A stretch of DNA of 64,000 nucleotides from Alicycliphilus denitrificans K601 (GTDB taxonomy: Bacteria; Pseudomonadota; Gammaproteobacteria; Burkholderiales; Burkholderiaceae_C), in the NCBI RefSeq assembly GCF_000204645.1, contig NC_015422.1, forward strand, positions 3,427,001-3,491,000. The letters run 5' to 3'. The translations under genes were made by a program, and so were the position numbers. The notes under the pieces were generated by a model. That model worked only from the letters and a program-made list of their open reading frames with translations. It was not told where the DNA came from and ran no database searches. Positions 17,357-26,284 of the stretch are shown in pieces. Position 1 is the first letter of the stretch; each line of letters begins with the position of its first letter.

Positions 17357-17663
17357 ATACCCAACGCGCGCCCCGAGACCGCCGACAGGCCGCCAACTGT
17401 CCTTCCTCACCAGCGGTTGCCTGATTTTCGTCAGCATCCTGGCGTGCGACCGGGCATGGCCGAGGTCGGCGCCTGCGCATCCCTGACCATTGGCGCAGTG
17501 ACGGCGCTGCGACGCCTGTTCGTCACCACGGTGCGGCCCCAGCCGCAACGGCTGGTCGCCCGAAGCATCGGGTGGATGCCACGGCATCTGCTTTTCCAAT
17601 CCAACCCGGCGGGGCTCGCTCCGCTGGGGGGCGGGTTCTGCCCCAACCCTCAAGGAACCCGCC
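17357..17663. other. Intergenic stretch with structured leader
   Basis: 307 bp. The right end carries the leader of the next gene (17611-17656). The remainder shows no convincing coding frame, terminator or promoter. Confidence 0.55.
17611..17656 (+). ncRNA. Nested-hairpin leader of the 17664 gene
   Basis: Outer GGGGC (17611-17615) with GCCCC (17640-17644), inner CCGC (17621-17624) with GCGG (17631-17634), then AAGGA at 17652-17656 and ATG at 17664. It shares the GGGGCTCGC start with other leaders but lacks a T-run. Confidence 0.45.
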
Positions 17664-18338
17664 ATGAACGTGACCCTGAATGCCGAGCAACGGCTGTACG
17701 TCATCCCCTGCGGCGATGGCTACACCTGCCTGGGCTTCGACAACGCGCGCAGCCATGCCGACCAAATCGCCGCCCGGCTGCAACGGCCTGACCTGGCCTT
17801 CGCGACCAGCGACCACGGCTCGCTGGACGGCTACGCCAAGTACCAGGCCGCCATCGCCGCATGGGGCCGTTCACAGCTGACACTGCAGACCTACTTCGAC
17901 CCGGGCACCGATCCCAAGGCGGCCCGGGCGCTGGAGATCTGTCGCCGCGATGGCTGCAAGGTGCGGCTGGTGCAGGGCGACACCGCTACCGGCCGCTGCT
18001 GGCTGGACGAGCACGATGTGGTCGGCCGGATCGGCCGTTCTGGCGGCATGATGAAAGTGCCGTTGCTGATCGAGGCCGGCGCCGATGGCGGTGGCACGGC
18101 CATCTTGACGAATTGCCTACTGCGCCTGATCGACTGGGAATCGGGCCGCGACCTCTACCGACACCCGGTCTATCGCACGCCCGACCTGACGATCCGCAAG
18201 GATCGTGACAAAACCGACAGGCCCTGGCAGGTATTGCATGACGGAACCGTCGTGGCCTGCTTCGCGGATATCGGCAAGGCGGGCGGCTACCTCGCCTTCA
18301 TGTGCGGCGAGATCGTCGAGCCCCGTGTTTTCCAGTGA
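17664..18338 (+). CDS. Conserved hypothetical protein of conjugative elements
   Basis: 224 residues, ATG at 17664 with AAGGA upstream. No signal peptide or membrane segment. Several cysteines (CGDGYTCLG, CRRDGCKVR) and repeated aspartates; a conserved-looking core around WLDEHDVVGRIGRS. I recognise it as a type of backbone gene found in such elements but know no function. Confidence 0.65.
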   Translation: MNVTLNAEQRLYVIPCGDGYTCLGFDNARSHADQIAARLQRPDLAFATSDHGSLDGYAKYQAAIAAWGRSQLTLQTYFDPGTDPKAARALEICRRDGCKVRLVQGDTATGRCWLDEHDVVGRIGRSGGMMKVPLLIEAGADGGGTAILTNCLLRLIDWESGRDLYRHPVYRTPDLTIRKDRDKTDRPWQVLHDGTVVACFADIGKAGGYLAFMCGEIVEPRVFQ

Positions 18339-18366
18339 AGCCTGAACCGCAGGTCGCACGGCGGAC

Positions 18367-18386
18367 CCCGAGATTCCCATCTCGGG
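18367..18386. terminator. Hairpin between convergent genes
   Basis: CCCGAGAT-TCCC-ATCTCGGG is a perfect 8-bp stem midway between two convergent stops (18338 and 18411). There is no T-run on either side, so termination strength is uncertain. Confidence 0.45.
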
Positions 18387-18410
18387 CTTCGCTGTGCGCG
18401 CCAGCGGCGA

Positions 18411-19823
18411 CTATGCGCTCGCGCGATCCAGGTGCCGGGCGAACAGCTTTTCGAAGAAGTCCACGATGAGCTGCTTCGAGCGTGGCCCCACCGCGTAACG
18501 CCCATCAACGCGCTCAACATCCGCAAACTCGGCGGCGCCGAAACGATAGACCTCGTAGCCCTGCAGGCGCAGGCGGCGGTCTTCCGCTGCCATCTCCGCA
18601 TACCGCGCCGGCGACGCCACCTCTCCATTGGCGAAATGGTGCTTGCCATCCACTTCGACCACAACACGGACGCCATGCCCCAGAAGGAGCAGAAAGTCCA
18701 TGCGCTGCCTCGCGAGGACGCGGCCGGCGCCACGCTCCGACGCCGCCCTGGGGTCGTAGTGCAGGTAGACCTGAGGAATCAGGGCCGGCAGCTTGTCGCC
18801 CATGCTTCGCGCGAAGTGAGCGTAGTAGGCCTCAAAGATGGCCACTTCGCCCGGCGACTGGGCGGCGTGAACCGCGGTGCGCAGCCTCACGAAAAGGCTC
18901 TTCCTGGCGTCCGCCACCTCCTCGCGCCGTTCTCGGTCGCGCCACCAGTCGACCAGAACGTCCCAGCGAAGGCCGCCATCGGACAGCACACGGTCGTAGA
19001 TCAAGGCGTCGGAATCGTTGGCGATGGCAACGTCGTTGTTGATCGCGTCAGCAAAATACAGGTCAGGCTTGCAGTTGATCGCAGCAAAGATCAGGTTCTT
19101 CGGCGCGCCGGCCACCCCACTGGCCACGCGGCGCACACCGTACTGGGGATGGCGCGAGACCTCGCCGACGACGACAAGCACGAAGCCGTCGGCGACCAGC
19201 AGCTTGTTCAACGCTTGAACGAGGCGTTCCTCCTCCAGCCCGCGGCGGCAGACCGGATCGACAACCTTTTCCAGCATGTCGAAGAAGCGCTGCTGCGAGC
19301 ATGTCAATGCGCCGCACAGCTCCAGCAGTTCGGCATTGTTCAGATCGTTGTCTTCTACATAGTGCCGCTGGATGTCATCGCGCAGCGTGGCCGCGAACTT
19401 GGTTGAGTATTGCGCGGGCTTCTCGAGATCCGGACTCAGCACCGCGATGCCGTCCCAGACTGGCAGGTTGCCGAACAATTCTCCCGCTGAGACCAGCTCC
19501 GCGAGTACGGCGCGACGGGTGAGATCCGTGATGCGGTGATCGGCATGCGTCGTCAGCTCACTCACGTAGTCCGCCAGGTCCGCAGCTCCGAACTCCTCCA
19601 CCACGCGCTGCGCCAGCGCGAGCAGCTCTGGCCCTTTGAATGTTGTGATGCGGCTGCGCACGTATTTGCGCTTGCTGTTCATCGCCTCGGCCGAATCGCC
19701 GTCCCGCAGCCCCAGGGCAACGCAGGCGGCGGGTAGCGCGGGCGCGCTCACGGCGCCCCACAAGGCTTCGGCGATCGCGTCGCGCAGTGTTTCGAGCGGC
19801 GGTGGTCGGTGTGGTTGCGCCAT
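18411..19823 (-). CDS. Putative defence protein with C-terminal PD-(D/E)XK-like nuclease domain
   Basis: 470 residues; GGAGG 9 nt before the ATG. The N-terminal 100 residues are helical and basic (SKRKYVRSRI). A second part starting at DLTRRAVLAEL recalls AbiJ-type N-terminal domains. The C-terminal ~100 residues read RQRMDFLLLLGHGVRV, VVEVDGKHHF, Y-x-x-M-x-x-EDRRLR, GYEVYRFG, which fits a Vsr/DUF559-like nuclease core with D, E and K of the (D)...(E)xK motif. Second of a two-gene operon, 14 bp after its partner. The nuclease call is moderate; defence role is inferred. Confidence 0.6.
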   Translation of the reverse strand: MAQPHRPPPLETLRDAIAEALWGAVSAPALPAACVALGLRDGDSAEAMNSKRKYVRSRITTFKGPELLALAQRVVEEFGAADLADYVSELTTHADHRITDLTRRAVLAELVSAGELFGNLPVWDGIAVLSPDLEKPAQYSTKFAATLRDDIQRHYVEDNDLNNAELLELCGALTCSQQRFFDMLEKVVDPVCRRGLEEERLVQALNKLLVADGFVLVVVGEVSRHPQYGVRRVASGVAGAPKNLIFAAINCKPDLYFADAINNDVAIANDSDALIYDRVLSDGGLRWDVLVDWWRDRERREEVADARKSLFVRLRTAVHAAQSPGEVAIFEAYYAHFARSMGDKLPALIPQVYLHYDPRAASERGAGRVLARQRMDFLLLLGHGVRVVVEVDGKHHFANGEVASPARYAEMAAEDRRLRLQGYEVYRFGAAEFADVERVDGRYAVGPRSKQLIVDFFEKLFARHLDRASA

Positions 19824-19837
19824 CGTCGACCGGCCTC

Positions 19838-20749
19838 CTAGCGAGGCGAGTTCCGGCGGATGACCAACTCGACCAGCGCGAACAACCGGTGGTACAGGTA
19901 GTCCACATGGTCGACATCGATCACCGGTGTCTGGTTGCGCTCATGGTGGCGCAACAGATGGCCGTTGCCGATCTGCGTCAGCTCGCGCGCCTCCTTCTCA
20001 AGAACCTCGCGAAACGCGGGCTCGGAAGCGCTCCTGTCCAGGATGAGCTGAGCCGACTTGGCCTTGTGGGCATCGGCCAGGGACTTGATGCGCTCCCAGG
20101 CATCAAACAGCCGCTCAAGCGCTTCACGCCGAATCAAGGGGTCCGGGTCCGAGAACTTCGTCCGGCTCTCCTCCAGCATCACGTCCAGCGTCCGATCCCC
20201 GGTTCTGAAGTAGGTCCGCACCAGGGCTTCCCCGAGCACGGCCGGCAACAAGCGCCGCATCGCACCGTCCTCTCCCAGTTCATAGGCCATGCCATTGCGA
20301 GCCAGGATCCGGTTCACGTCCGAACGGAATGCCGCACGCCCCGCCTCGATGTCGAACGTGAGGTGGTGGTGTCGGTGATAGTCGTGATGCCAGCCAACGA
20401 CAGGCAGCGCCACCTTGCGCCACACAAACTCCACGAAGTCCAGCGCCACCAAGGTCGAAGGCGCCCAGGGCTCGCTGGTGCGAATGAAGCTTTCCTCATC
20501 GATTCGGTCGGTCTGCAGTGGCCATGTCAAGCCGTGGAGTTCAGCTTCGATCGCACTTTTCAGATCGGATATCTCGTTGCCGCAGATGACCTGCCCATCG
20601 GGGCACCGCTCCGGATAGCTCGCCCCAAAGGCCCCGCTATTGGCCAATGAAGCCGCGAGCGCCGCGATACCAGCCCAGGTCACAGGGCCCATCTCCTGCT
20701 CGGCCCTGGCTTTGGGACCCAGTTCGCGGTCGCTGAAGTAGTCACTCAT
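19838..20749 (-). CDS. HEPN-like helical protein, partner of the nuclease-like protein
   Basis: 303 residues, ATG at 20749 with AAGGAT upstream. A hydrophobic helix (WAGIAALAASLANSG) near residue 28 is too short and mixed for a clear membrane anchor. A histidine cluster (HHDYHRHHH) lies near 120. The C-terminus is helical with LLRHHERNQ and LYHRLFALVELVIRR, which recalls HEPN-type proteins of abortive-infection systems. I do not know a named family. Operon structure suggests sensor or toxin paired with the nuclease. Confidence 0.5.
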   Translation of the reverse strand: MSDYFSDRELGPKARAEQEMGPVTWAGIAALAASLANSGAFGASYPERCPDGQVICGNEISDLKSAIEAELHGLTWPLQTDRIDEESFIRTSEPWAPSTLVALDFVEFVWRKVALPVVGWHHDYHRHHHLTFDIEAGRAAFRSDVNRILARNGMAYELGEDGAMRRLLPAVLGEALVRTYFRTGDRTLDVMLEESRTKFSDPDPLIRREALERLFDAWERIKSLADAHKAKSAQLILDRSASEPAFREVLEKEARELTQIGNGHLLRHHERNQTPVIDVDHVDYLYHRLFALVELVIRRNSPR

Positions 20750-21085
20750 AGAACATCCTTGGTCATCGGCGTCTGCGCCCCGCCCTCTCCAGCGGATATC
20801 GATGTCAAGTTTCGACGCCATTGGCATGGTATCGCCCCACATTTCACGGTTGACTCCCGGGATGGGAAGTACGGCGCCACGGGGTTTCTTCCCGGTGGGC
20901 TGCCGCTTGCGCAGGCGCCGCGCCAGGAACTCGCGGCCCAAGCCCGCCGCGCCACATACTGATCCTCGCATCCTGGCTCCGGCCAACGCACGCCCCACGG
21001 GCGTTCCCGAGTCCGCTCGGGCGTCGCGGTCGATACCCGCCTCCACGCCACGGCAGCCCTGAGCTGTCACTTCATCACGCACTTT

Positions 21086-21118
21086 GTGCCATGCGCCCGC
21101 ACTGCGGGCGCATGGCAC
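21086..21118. repeat. Perfect 15-bp inverted repeat with 3-base loop
   Basis: Arms GTGCCATGCGCCCGC and GCGGGCGCATGGCAC are exact complements separated by ACT. No T-run follows on either strand. It lies about 83 bp upstream of the methyltransferase-helicase start, before its leader hairpin. Could be a transcription roadblock, a protein-binding site, or a processed RNA hairpin. Confidence 0.7.
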
Positions 21119-21139
21119 CGTGCATTTGTTCATCCCATC

Positions 21140-21192
21140 CGGGGAGCTCGCCTCCCCCATGGGGTCGGTGCGTTCCCCGCCTTCCTTCGGAG
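21140..21192 (+). ncRNA. Nested-hairpin leader of the methyltransferase-helicase gene
   Basis: Outer GGGGA (21141-21145) with TCCCC (21174-21178), inner CCCC (21055-equivalent position 21155-21158) closed on AT with GGGG (21161-21164), then a pyrimidine stretch and GGAG (21189-21192) 8 nt before the ATG. Same plan as the leaders at 16794, 26865 and 44652. Confidence 0.55.
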
Positions 21193-21200
21193 AACCACCG

Positions 21201-24200
21201 ATGGCACGCACCACCGCGCCTTCCCTATGGCTGCCGGGCTTCGACCCCGACGAGCCCGCGCTTCCCGATCTGTCCCCCGAGGGGGATCTGTTTGCCGAAT
21301 ACCTTGCGCCCGACGCGTCCCAAGCCACCGCTGCCACCAGCGCGGCCGGCGTGCTTGCTGGGACCGAAACCGACGCCGAAGTGCGCAGCGAGCGTCACAG
21401 CTCGCCCTCGCGTGCAAGCTGGCGCGTCGTCGTCGGTGCCAAGCGCGATGAGCCACGAACTCTCTGGCCACCATTGCGCCGTGAGCACCTAAGCGATCTG
21501 AACGGCGCCGTCACCAAGTTCGAAGCCAACCTCGCCGCAGCACGCGCACTGCAGAGCATCGAATTGGCGTTTCGTACCCCGGACGCCACCGAGCGCTGCC
21601 AGTTGCTGCGCTTCACCGGCTGGGGCGGCCTGCCCGCTGCTTTCAACCTGGAAGGCAACGATCCGGCCTGGCGCGCCCGCGCCGAGGAGCTGCAGGCGCT
21701 GCTGCCCGCCGACGACTACGCGTCGGCCAGGGCCTCGGTCAACAACAGCCACTACACCGAGGTTCATATGATCGAGGCCATGTGGCAGGCCGTGGAGCGC
21801 TTCGGCTTCACCGGCGGGCGCGTGCTCGAGCCCGCGGCCGGTGTCGGCCATTTCCTGGGCGCCATGCCCCGATCGCTCGCCGAGCGCAGCGCGGTCACGG
21901 CCATCGAGATCGACCGACTCTCCGGCCGGATGCTGCAGGCGCTGTATGCGCCGCATGGTGCCGACGTGCGCATTGCGCCGTTCGAGAAGGTAGCGCTGCC
22001 CGAGAACTGGTTCGACCTGGTGATCGGCAACGTGCCGTTCGGCAACTACCCCGCCGCCGACGCGGGCCCCAAGCCCTATGCACGGTTCCGGATCCACAAC
22101 TACTTCTTCGGCCGCGCGCTGGACCTGGTCCGCCCCGGCGGGCTGGTGTGCTTCATCACCAGCACCGGGACGATGGAGGCCCGCGACGACGCCGTGCGCG
22201 AGTACGTGGCATCGCAGGCCAAGCTGCTGGGCGCGATCCGGCTGCCCCGGGGCGCCTTCGCCGGTCTCGCCTCGACCGATGTGCAGACCGACATCCTGTT
22301 CCTGGGCAAGCGCCACCCCGGCGAAGCCGTGAGCGGCGCCTGGATGGAACGCGTGCTGGTCCCGGACGGGCTGCGCCACCCGCGCTGCCCGCACAAGTAC
22401 CTGCAGATCAACGCCTGGTACGCCAGGAACCCCGGGTTCTGCATCGGCCAGGTCACGCAGGAGAGCAACGGCTACGAGGAAGTGCCGACCGTGGCGTTCG
22501 AGGGCGACCTCGAGTCGGCGCTGGCCGAGCGCATCGCGCTGCTGCCCAGCGGCGTGTACACCCCGGCCAAGCCGGTGGTGCTGGCCTCCGTGCGTGCCGC
22601 CGTGCCGGCCGAGCCCGGCGCGCGGCCCGGGAGTTTTCGGGTCCACCACGGGCGCGTGCACCGGGTCGAAGGCGCAGAGCTGGTCGACCTGCATGACAGC
22701 CTGAATGCCACCCAGCGCGTCCGCATCGCAGGCATGTGCGCGATCCGGGACCATGCCCGGGCGCTGCTCGACGCGCAGCTGGCGCAGGACGGCGACGAAG
22801 GGCTGGCGCAGTTGCGGGCGATGCTCAACGGCACCTACGACCGCTACGTGTCGCGCCACGGCTGCCTGAGCACCCGGGCCAACGCGCTGGCATTCCGGCG
22901 CGACCCGGACTACCCGCTGCTGCTGTCGCTGGAGCACTACGACGAAGAGTCGGACACCGCCCGCAAGGCGGCTCTGTTCACCCAGCGCACGCTGCGCCGG
23001 GTGTCGGCCCCGACGGCTGTCGCCGAGCCCACCGAGGCGCTGGCGGCGTCGGTGCAGTGGCGGGGCCGGGTCGATCCCGGCTACATGGCCCGGCTGCTGT
23101 CGGCGCACGAGGACGAAGTGCTGGCCACGCTCTCCGAGGCCGGGCAGATCTTCCTGGATCCGGCCGACGACGCCTGGAAGACCGCGGACGACTACCTGTC
23201 GGGCAACGTCAAGGCCAGGCTCAAGCAGGCTGCCCTCTCGGGCCCGGCCCTGCGCCGCAATGTGGAAGCGCTGGAGCGCGTGCAGCCCGAGGACCTGCCG
23301 CCCGCTTCCATCGAGCCGCGCCTGGGCGCGGTCTGGATACCGGCGGGCGACGTCGAGGCCTTCATCCACGAAGTGCTGGAGCTCAAGGACTGCCGGGTGT
23401 CGTACTCGGCCGAGGCCGGGGCCTGGTCGGTGACCTACCCCGAATGGAGCGCCCGACACAACGTCAAGGTGACCCAGGAATGGGGCACAGCGCGGATGAA
23501 CGCCATCGAGCTGGTGCAGGCCGCGCTGAACGTGCAGGTACCGATGGTGCGCGACCGCGATCCGGCCACGGACCGCTACCACGTCAATCCAGCGGAAACG
23601 CTGGCGGCGCGGGAGAAGTTCGGGTCGCTCAAGGACCGCTTCGCGGCATGGGCTTTTGAGGACAGCAAGCGCCGCGAGCGGCTGTGCCGGGTCTACAACG
23701 ACCTGTTCAACGCCACGCGGCCGCGGCATTTCGATGGCTCGCACCTGAAGCTGCCGGGGTTCTCGCAGTGCTTCGAGCTGCATCCGCACCAGCGGGATTC
23801 CGTCTGGCGCGCCGTGCAGACCGGCAACGTGGGCCTGTTCCATGTGGTCGGCGCCGGCAAGACGGCGGTGTGCGTGATCGCCAGCATGGAGATGCGCCGC
23901 CTGGGGTTCCTGTCCAAGCCCTGCCATGTGGTGCCCAACCACATGCTGGCCCAGTACACGGCCGAGTTCGTGCGCCTGTACCCGCAGGCCTCGGTGCTCA
24001 TGGCCGGAAAGGAGGATCTGGAGGGCGACCGCCGGCGCGAGCTGGTGTCGCGCATCGCCACGGGCGACTGGGACGCGGTGGTCATCACGCACTCGAGCTT
24101 CGAGCGCATCCGGATGTCGCCGCAATTCACCGAGGACTACATCGCGGAGGTGATCCATGAGATAGAGATGGCAGTGCGCGCCGAGAAGAGCGGTGACCGG

Positions 24201-26243
24201 AGCAACCGGATCATCAAGCAACTCGAAACGCAGAAGAAAAGCTGGAAGGCGCGGCTAGAGCGGCTGGCCGCCGACCAGAAGAAGGACGATCTGCTGACCT
24301 GGGAGCAGTTGGGCATAGACGGCTTGTTCGTCGACGAAGCCCACCTCTTCAAGAACCTCTATAGGTTCACGAAGATGACGCGGGTCGCGGGTCTGCCGCT
24401 CTCGAACTCGGAACGTGCGTTCGATCTGTACCTGAAGACGCGCTACACGATGAAGCTGCACGGCAACGCGCAGCGCGGCGTGGTCTTCGCGACGGCGACG
24501 CCGGTGGCCAACACCATGGCGGAGATCCACACCATGCAGCGCTACCTGCAGCCCCGGCGGCTGGAGGAGCTAGGCCTGCAGCAGTTCGACGCCTGGGCGG
24601 CGACCTTCGGGGAGTCGGTGACGGCGCTGGAGATCGCGCCGGACGGCAGCGGCTATCGCATGCACACGCGCTTCGCGCGCTTCATCAACGTGCCGGAGCT
24701 GATGGCCGTTTTCGGGGAGGTCGCGGACATTCGCACCGCCGAGATGCTGAACTTGCCGGTGCCCCAGCTGCGCGGCGGCAAGGCGCGCACGGTGGCCTGC
24801 CCTGCCAGCACGGCGCTCAAGGCCTATGTGCAGACGCTGGTGCAGCGCGCCGAGAAGATCCGCAACGGCCACGTCAATCCGACCGAGGACAACATGCTCG
24901 CGGTCACGAACGACGGCCGGGCGGCAGCGCTGGATTTTCGGCTGGTGGCGCCTGCGGCGCGGTTCGATCCTCATGGGAAGGTCGTCGCCTGTACCCGCGA
25001 GGTGCTGGCGATCTGGCAGCGCACGGCGGACTTTCGCGGCGCGCAGCTGGTGTTCTGCGACCTGTCCAGCCCAAAGGGCGGCAAGGCCTTCAGCGTCTAC
25101 GAGGATCTGCGCCAGCGGCTGGTGGAGGCCGGTATTCCCGAGAAGGAGATCGCATTCATCCACGATGCGGAGACCGACGCGCAGAAGGCCACGCTGTTCA
25201 AGGCGGTCCGCGAGGGCCGCGTGCGTGTGCTGCTGGGTTCGACCGGAAAGATGGGCGTGGGCACCAACGTGCAGACGCGCCTGGTGGCGTTGCATCACCT
25301 CGATGCGCCGTGGCGCCCCTGTGACGTCGAGCAACGCGAGGGCCGCATCCTGCGCCAGGGCAACGAATGCGAGGAGGTCGAGATCTTCCGCTACGTGACC
25401 GAGCAGAGCTTCGATGCCTACAGCTGGCAGACGCTGGAAACCAAGGCCCGCTTCATCGCGCAGGTCATGCGCGGCGACAAGGGCCTGCGGGCCATCGAGG
25501 ACGTGGAGCTGGCCACGCTGAGCTACGCCGAGGTCAAGGCGCTCGCTTCGGGCAACCCCATGGTGATCGAGAAGGCCGGCGTGGACGCGGAGGTGGCCAA
25601 GCTCTCCACTCTGTTCTCGGTCTGGCGCAACCAGCGCTGGTCCAACGAGAGCGAGGTGGGACGGCTGCCCATGCTGATCGAGTCGCTGGAACAGAAGCTG
25701 ACGCTGCAGGCCGAGGACGCCGCCCAGGCGGAGCCCCAGACCATGGCGCAGATCGCCGTGGAGCTGGGTGGCCGGCGGATCGCTGGGCCGGATGCCGTGG
25801 GTGACGCCTTGCGCGAGCTCGTGAAAACCGCCCGCGCCGCGATCCACGGCAGAGCCCTGCTGTCGGGCCAGATCCTGGGCCGCTTCGGCGGCTTCGAGCT
25901 GGGGCTGCAGGCCATCGGCACCGAAGCTGTACCGGCGTTCTTCCTCGCGGGGCGCTGCCGCTACGACGCCGAACCCTACCAGACCGGGCCCGGGCTGGTG
26001 TCCGCGCTGCTGGCGGCGCTGGCTTCGGTCGGCGAGCAGCAGTCCAGGACGGGCGAACAGCTCGCGCTGGGGCGCAAGCGGCTGGAGGATCTCCAGCTGG
26101 AGCTGGCCCGGCCGTTCGAGCACGAGGCGCGGCTGACCTCCCTGCTGGTGCACCAGCGCGAGCTGCTCAAACAGCTCGACCTCGACAAGGACGAGGCCGG
26201 CAACGCCAGCCTGGATGGCGAAGCGATGCGCCAGGCTGCCTGA
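21201..26243 (+). CDS. Giant N6-DNA methyltransferase-helicase fusion (DarB-like architecture)
   Basis: 1680 residues. The N-terminal third is an N6-adenine methyltransferase: VLEPAAGVGHFLG (SAM loop, about 210) and GNVPFGNY near 276, a variant of the NPPY catalytic motif. The rest is an SF2 helicase: VGAGKT near 882, DEAH near 1044, FATATPVANT (motif III) and QREGRILRQGN (motif VI) near 1377, then a coiled-coil tail. Phage P1 DarB, which protects DNA from type I restriction, has this layout, and similar proteins sit on conjugative elements. Start ATG at 21201 with GGAG; longer starts have no ribosome-binding site. Monocistronic, ending at a strong terminator. No nuclease domain seen. Confidence 0.85.
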   Translation: MARTTAPSLWLPGFDPDEPALPDLSPEGDLFAEYLAPDASQATAATSAAGVLAGTETDAEVRSERHSSPSRASWRVVVGAKRDEPRTLWPPLRREHLSDLNGAVTKFEANLAAARALQSIELAFRTPDATERCQLLRFTGWGGLPAAFNLEGNDPAWRARAEELQALLPADDYASARASVNNSHYTEVHMIEAMWQAVERFGFTGGRVLEPAAGVGHFLGAMPRSLAERSAVTAIEIDRLSGRMLQALYAPHGADVRIAPFEKVALPENWFDLVIGNVPFGNYPAADAGPKPYARFRIHNYFFGRALDLVRPGGLVCFITSTGTMEARDDAVREYVASQAKLLGAIRLPRGAFAGLASTDVQTDILFLGKRHPGEAVSGAWMERVLVPDGLRHPRCPHKYLQINAWYARNPGFCIGQVTQESNGYEEVPTVAFEGDLESALAERIALLPSGVYTPAKPVVLASVRAAVPAEPGARPGSFRVHHGRVHRVEGAELVDLHDSLNATQRVRIAGMCAIRDHARALLDAQLAQDGDEGLAQLRAMLNGTYDRYVSRHGCLSTRANALAFRRDPDYPLLLSLEHYDEESDTARKAALFTQRTLRRVSAPTAVAEPTEALAASVQWRGRVDPGYMARLLSAHEDEVLATLSEAGQIFLDPADDAWKTADDYLSGNVKARLKQAALSGPALRRNVEALERVQPEDLPPASIEPRLGAVWIPAGDVEAFIHEVLELKDCRVSYSAEAGAWSVTYPEWSARHNVKVTQEWGTARMNAIELVQAALNVQVPMVRDRDPATDRYHVNPAETLAAREKFGSLKDRFAAWAFEDSKRRERLCRVYNDLFNATRPRHFDGSHLKLPGFSQCFELHPHQRDSVWRAVQTGNVGLFHVVGAGKTAVCVIASMEMRRLGFLSKPCHVVPNHMLAQYTAEFVRLYPQASVLMAGKEDLEGDRRRELVSRIATGDWDAVVITHSSFERIRMSPQFTEDYIAEVIHEIEMAVRAEKSGDRSNRIIKQLETQKKSWKARLERLAADQKKDDLLTWEQLGIDGLFVDEAHLFKNLYRFTKMTRVAGLPLSNSERAFDLYLKTRYTMKLHGNAQRGVVFATATPVANTMAEIHTMQRYLQPRRLEELGLQQFDAWAATFGESVTALEIAPDGSGYRMHTRFARFINVPELMAVFGEVADIRTAEMLNLPVPQLRGGKARTVACPASTALKAYVQTLVQRAEKIRNGHVNPTEDNMLAVTNDGRAAALDFRLVAPAARFDPHGKVVACTREVLAIWQRTADFRGAQLVFCDLSSPKGGKAFSVYEDLRQRLVEAGIPEKEIAFIHDAETDAQKATLFKAVREGRVRVLLGSTGKMGVGTNVQTRLVALHHLDAPWRPCDVEQREGRILRQGNECEEVEIFRYVTEQSFDAYSWQTLETKARFIAQVMRGDKGLRAIEDVELATLSYAEVKALASGNPMVIEKAGVDAEVAKLSTLFSVWRNQRWSNESEVGRLPMLIESLEQKLTLQAEDAAQAEPQTMAQIAVELGGRRIAGPDAVGDALRELVKTARAAIHGRALLSGQILGRFGGFELGLQAIGTEAVPAFFLAGRCRYDAEPYQTGPGLVSALLAALASVGEQQSRTGEQLALGRKRLEDLQLELARPFEHEARLTSLLVHQRELLKQLDLDKDEAGNASLDGEAMRQAA

Positions 26244-26247
26244 GTTC

Positions 26248-26284
26248 ACGCCCTGCTGCCGAAAGGTGGTGGGGCGTTTTTTAT
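26248..26284 (+). terminator. Rho-independent terminator after the helicase gene
   Basis: ACGCCC (26248-26253) pairs with GGGCGT (26272-26277), extended inward by seven base pairs including wobbles and closed by a GAAA loop, followed by six Ts. It starts 4 bp after the stop codon. Confidence 0.85.

Larger units (their letters stand above)
20750..21200. other. Divergent intergenic region with hairpins
   Basis: 451 bp between divergent genes. It contains a copy of the dispersed 23-bp motif (21019-21041), a perfect 15-bp inverted repeat (21086-21118) and the leader of the helicase gene. No supportable gene was found. Confidence 0.55.

Noticed and set aside
21489..24221. Open frame of ~910 codons on the minus strand
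   Set aside because: It is antisense to the methyltransferase-helicase gene, has His/Arg/Gly-rich composition typical of reading GC-rich codons backwards, and no ribosome-binding site or motif.
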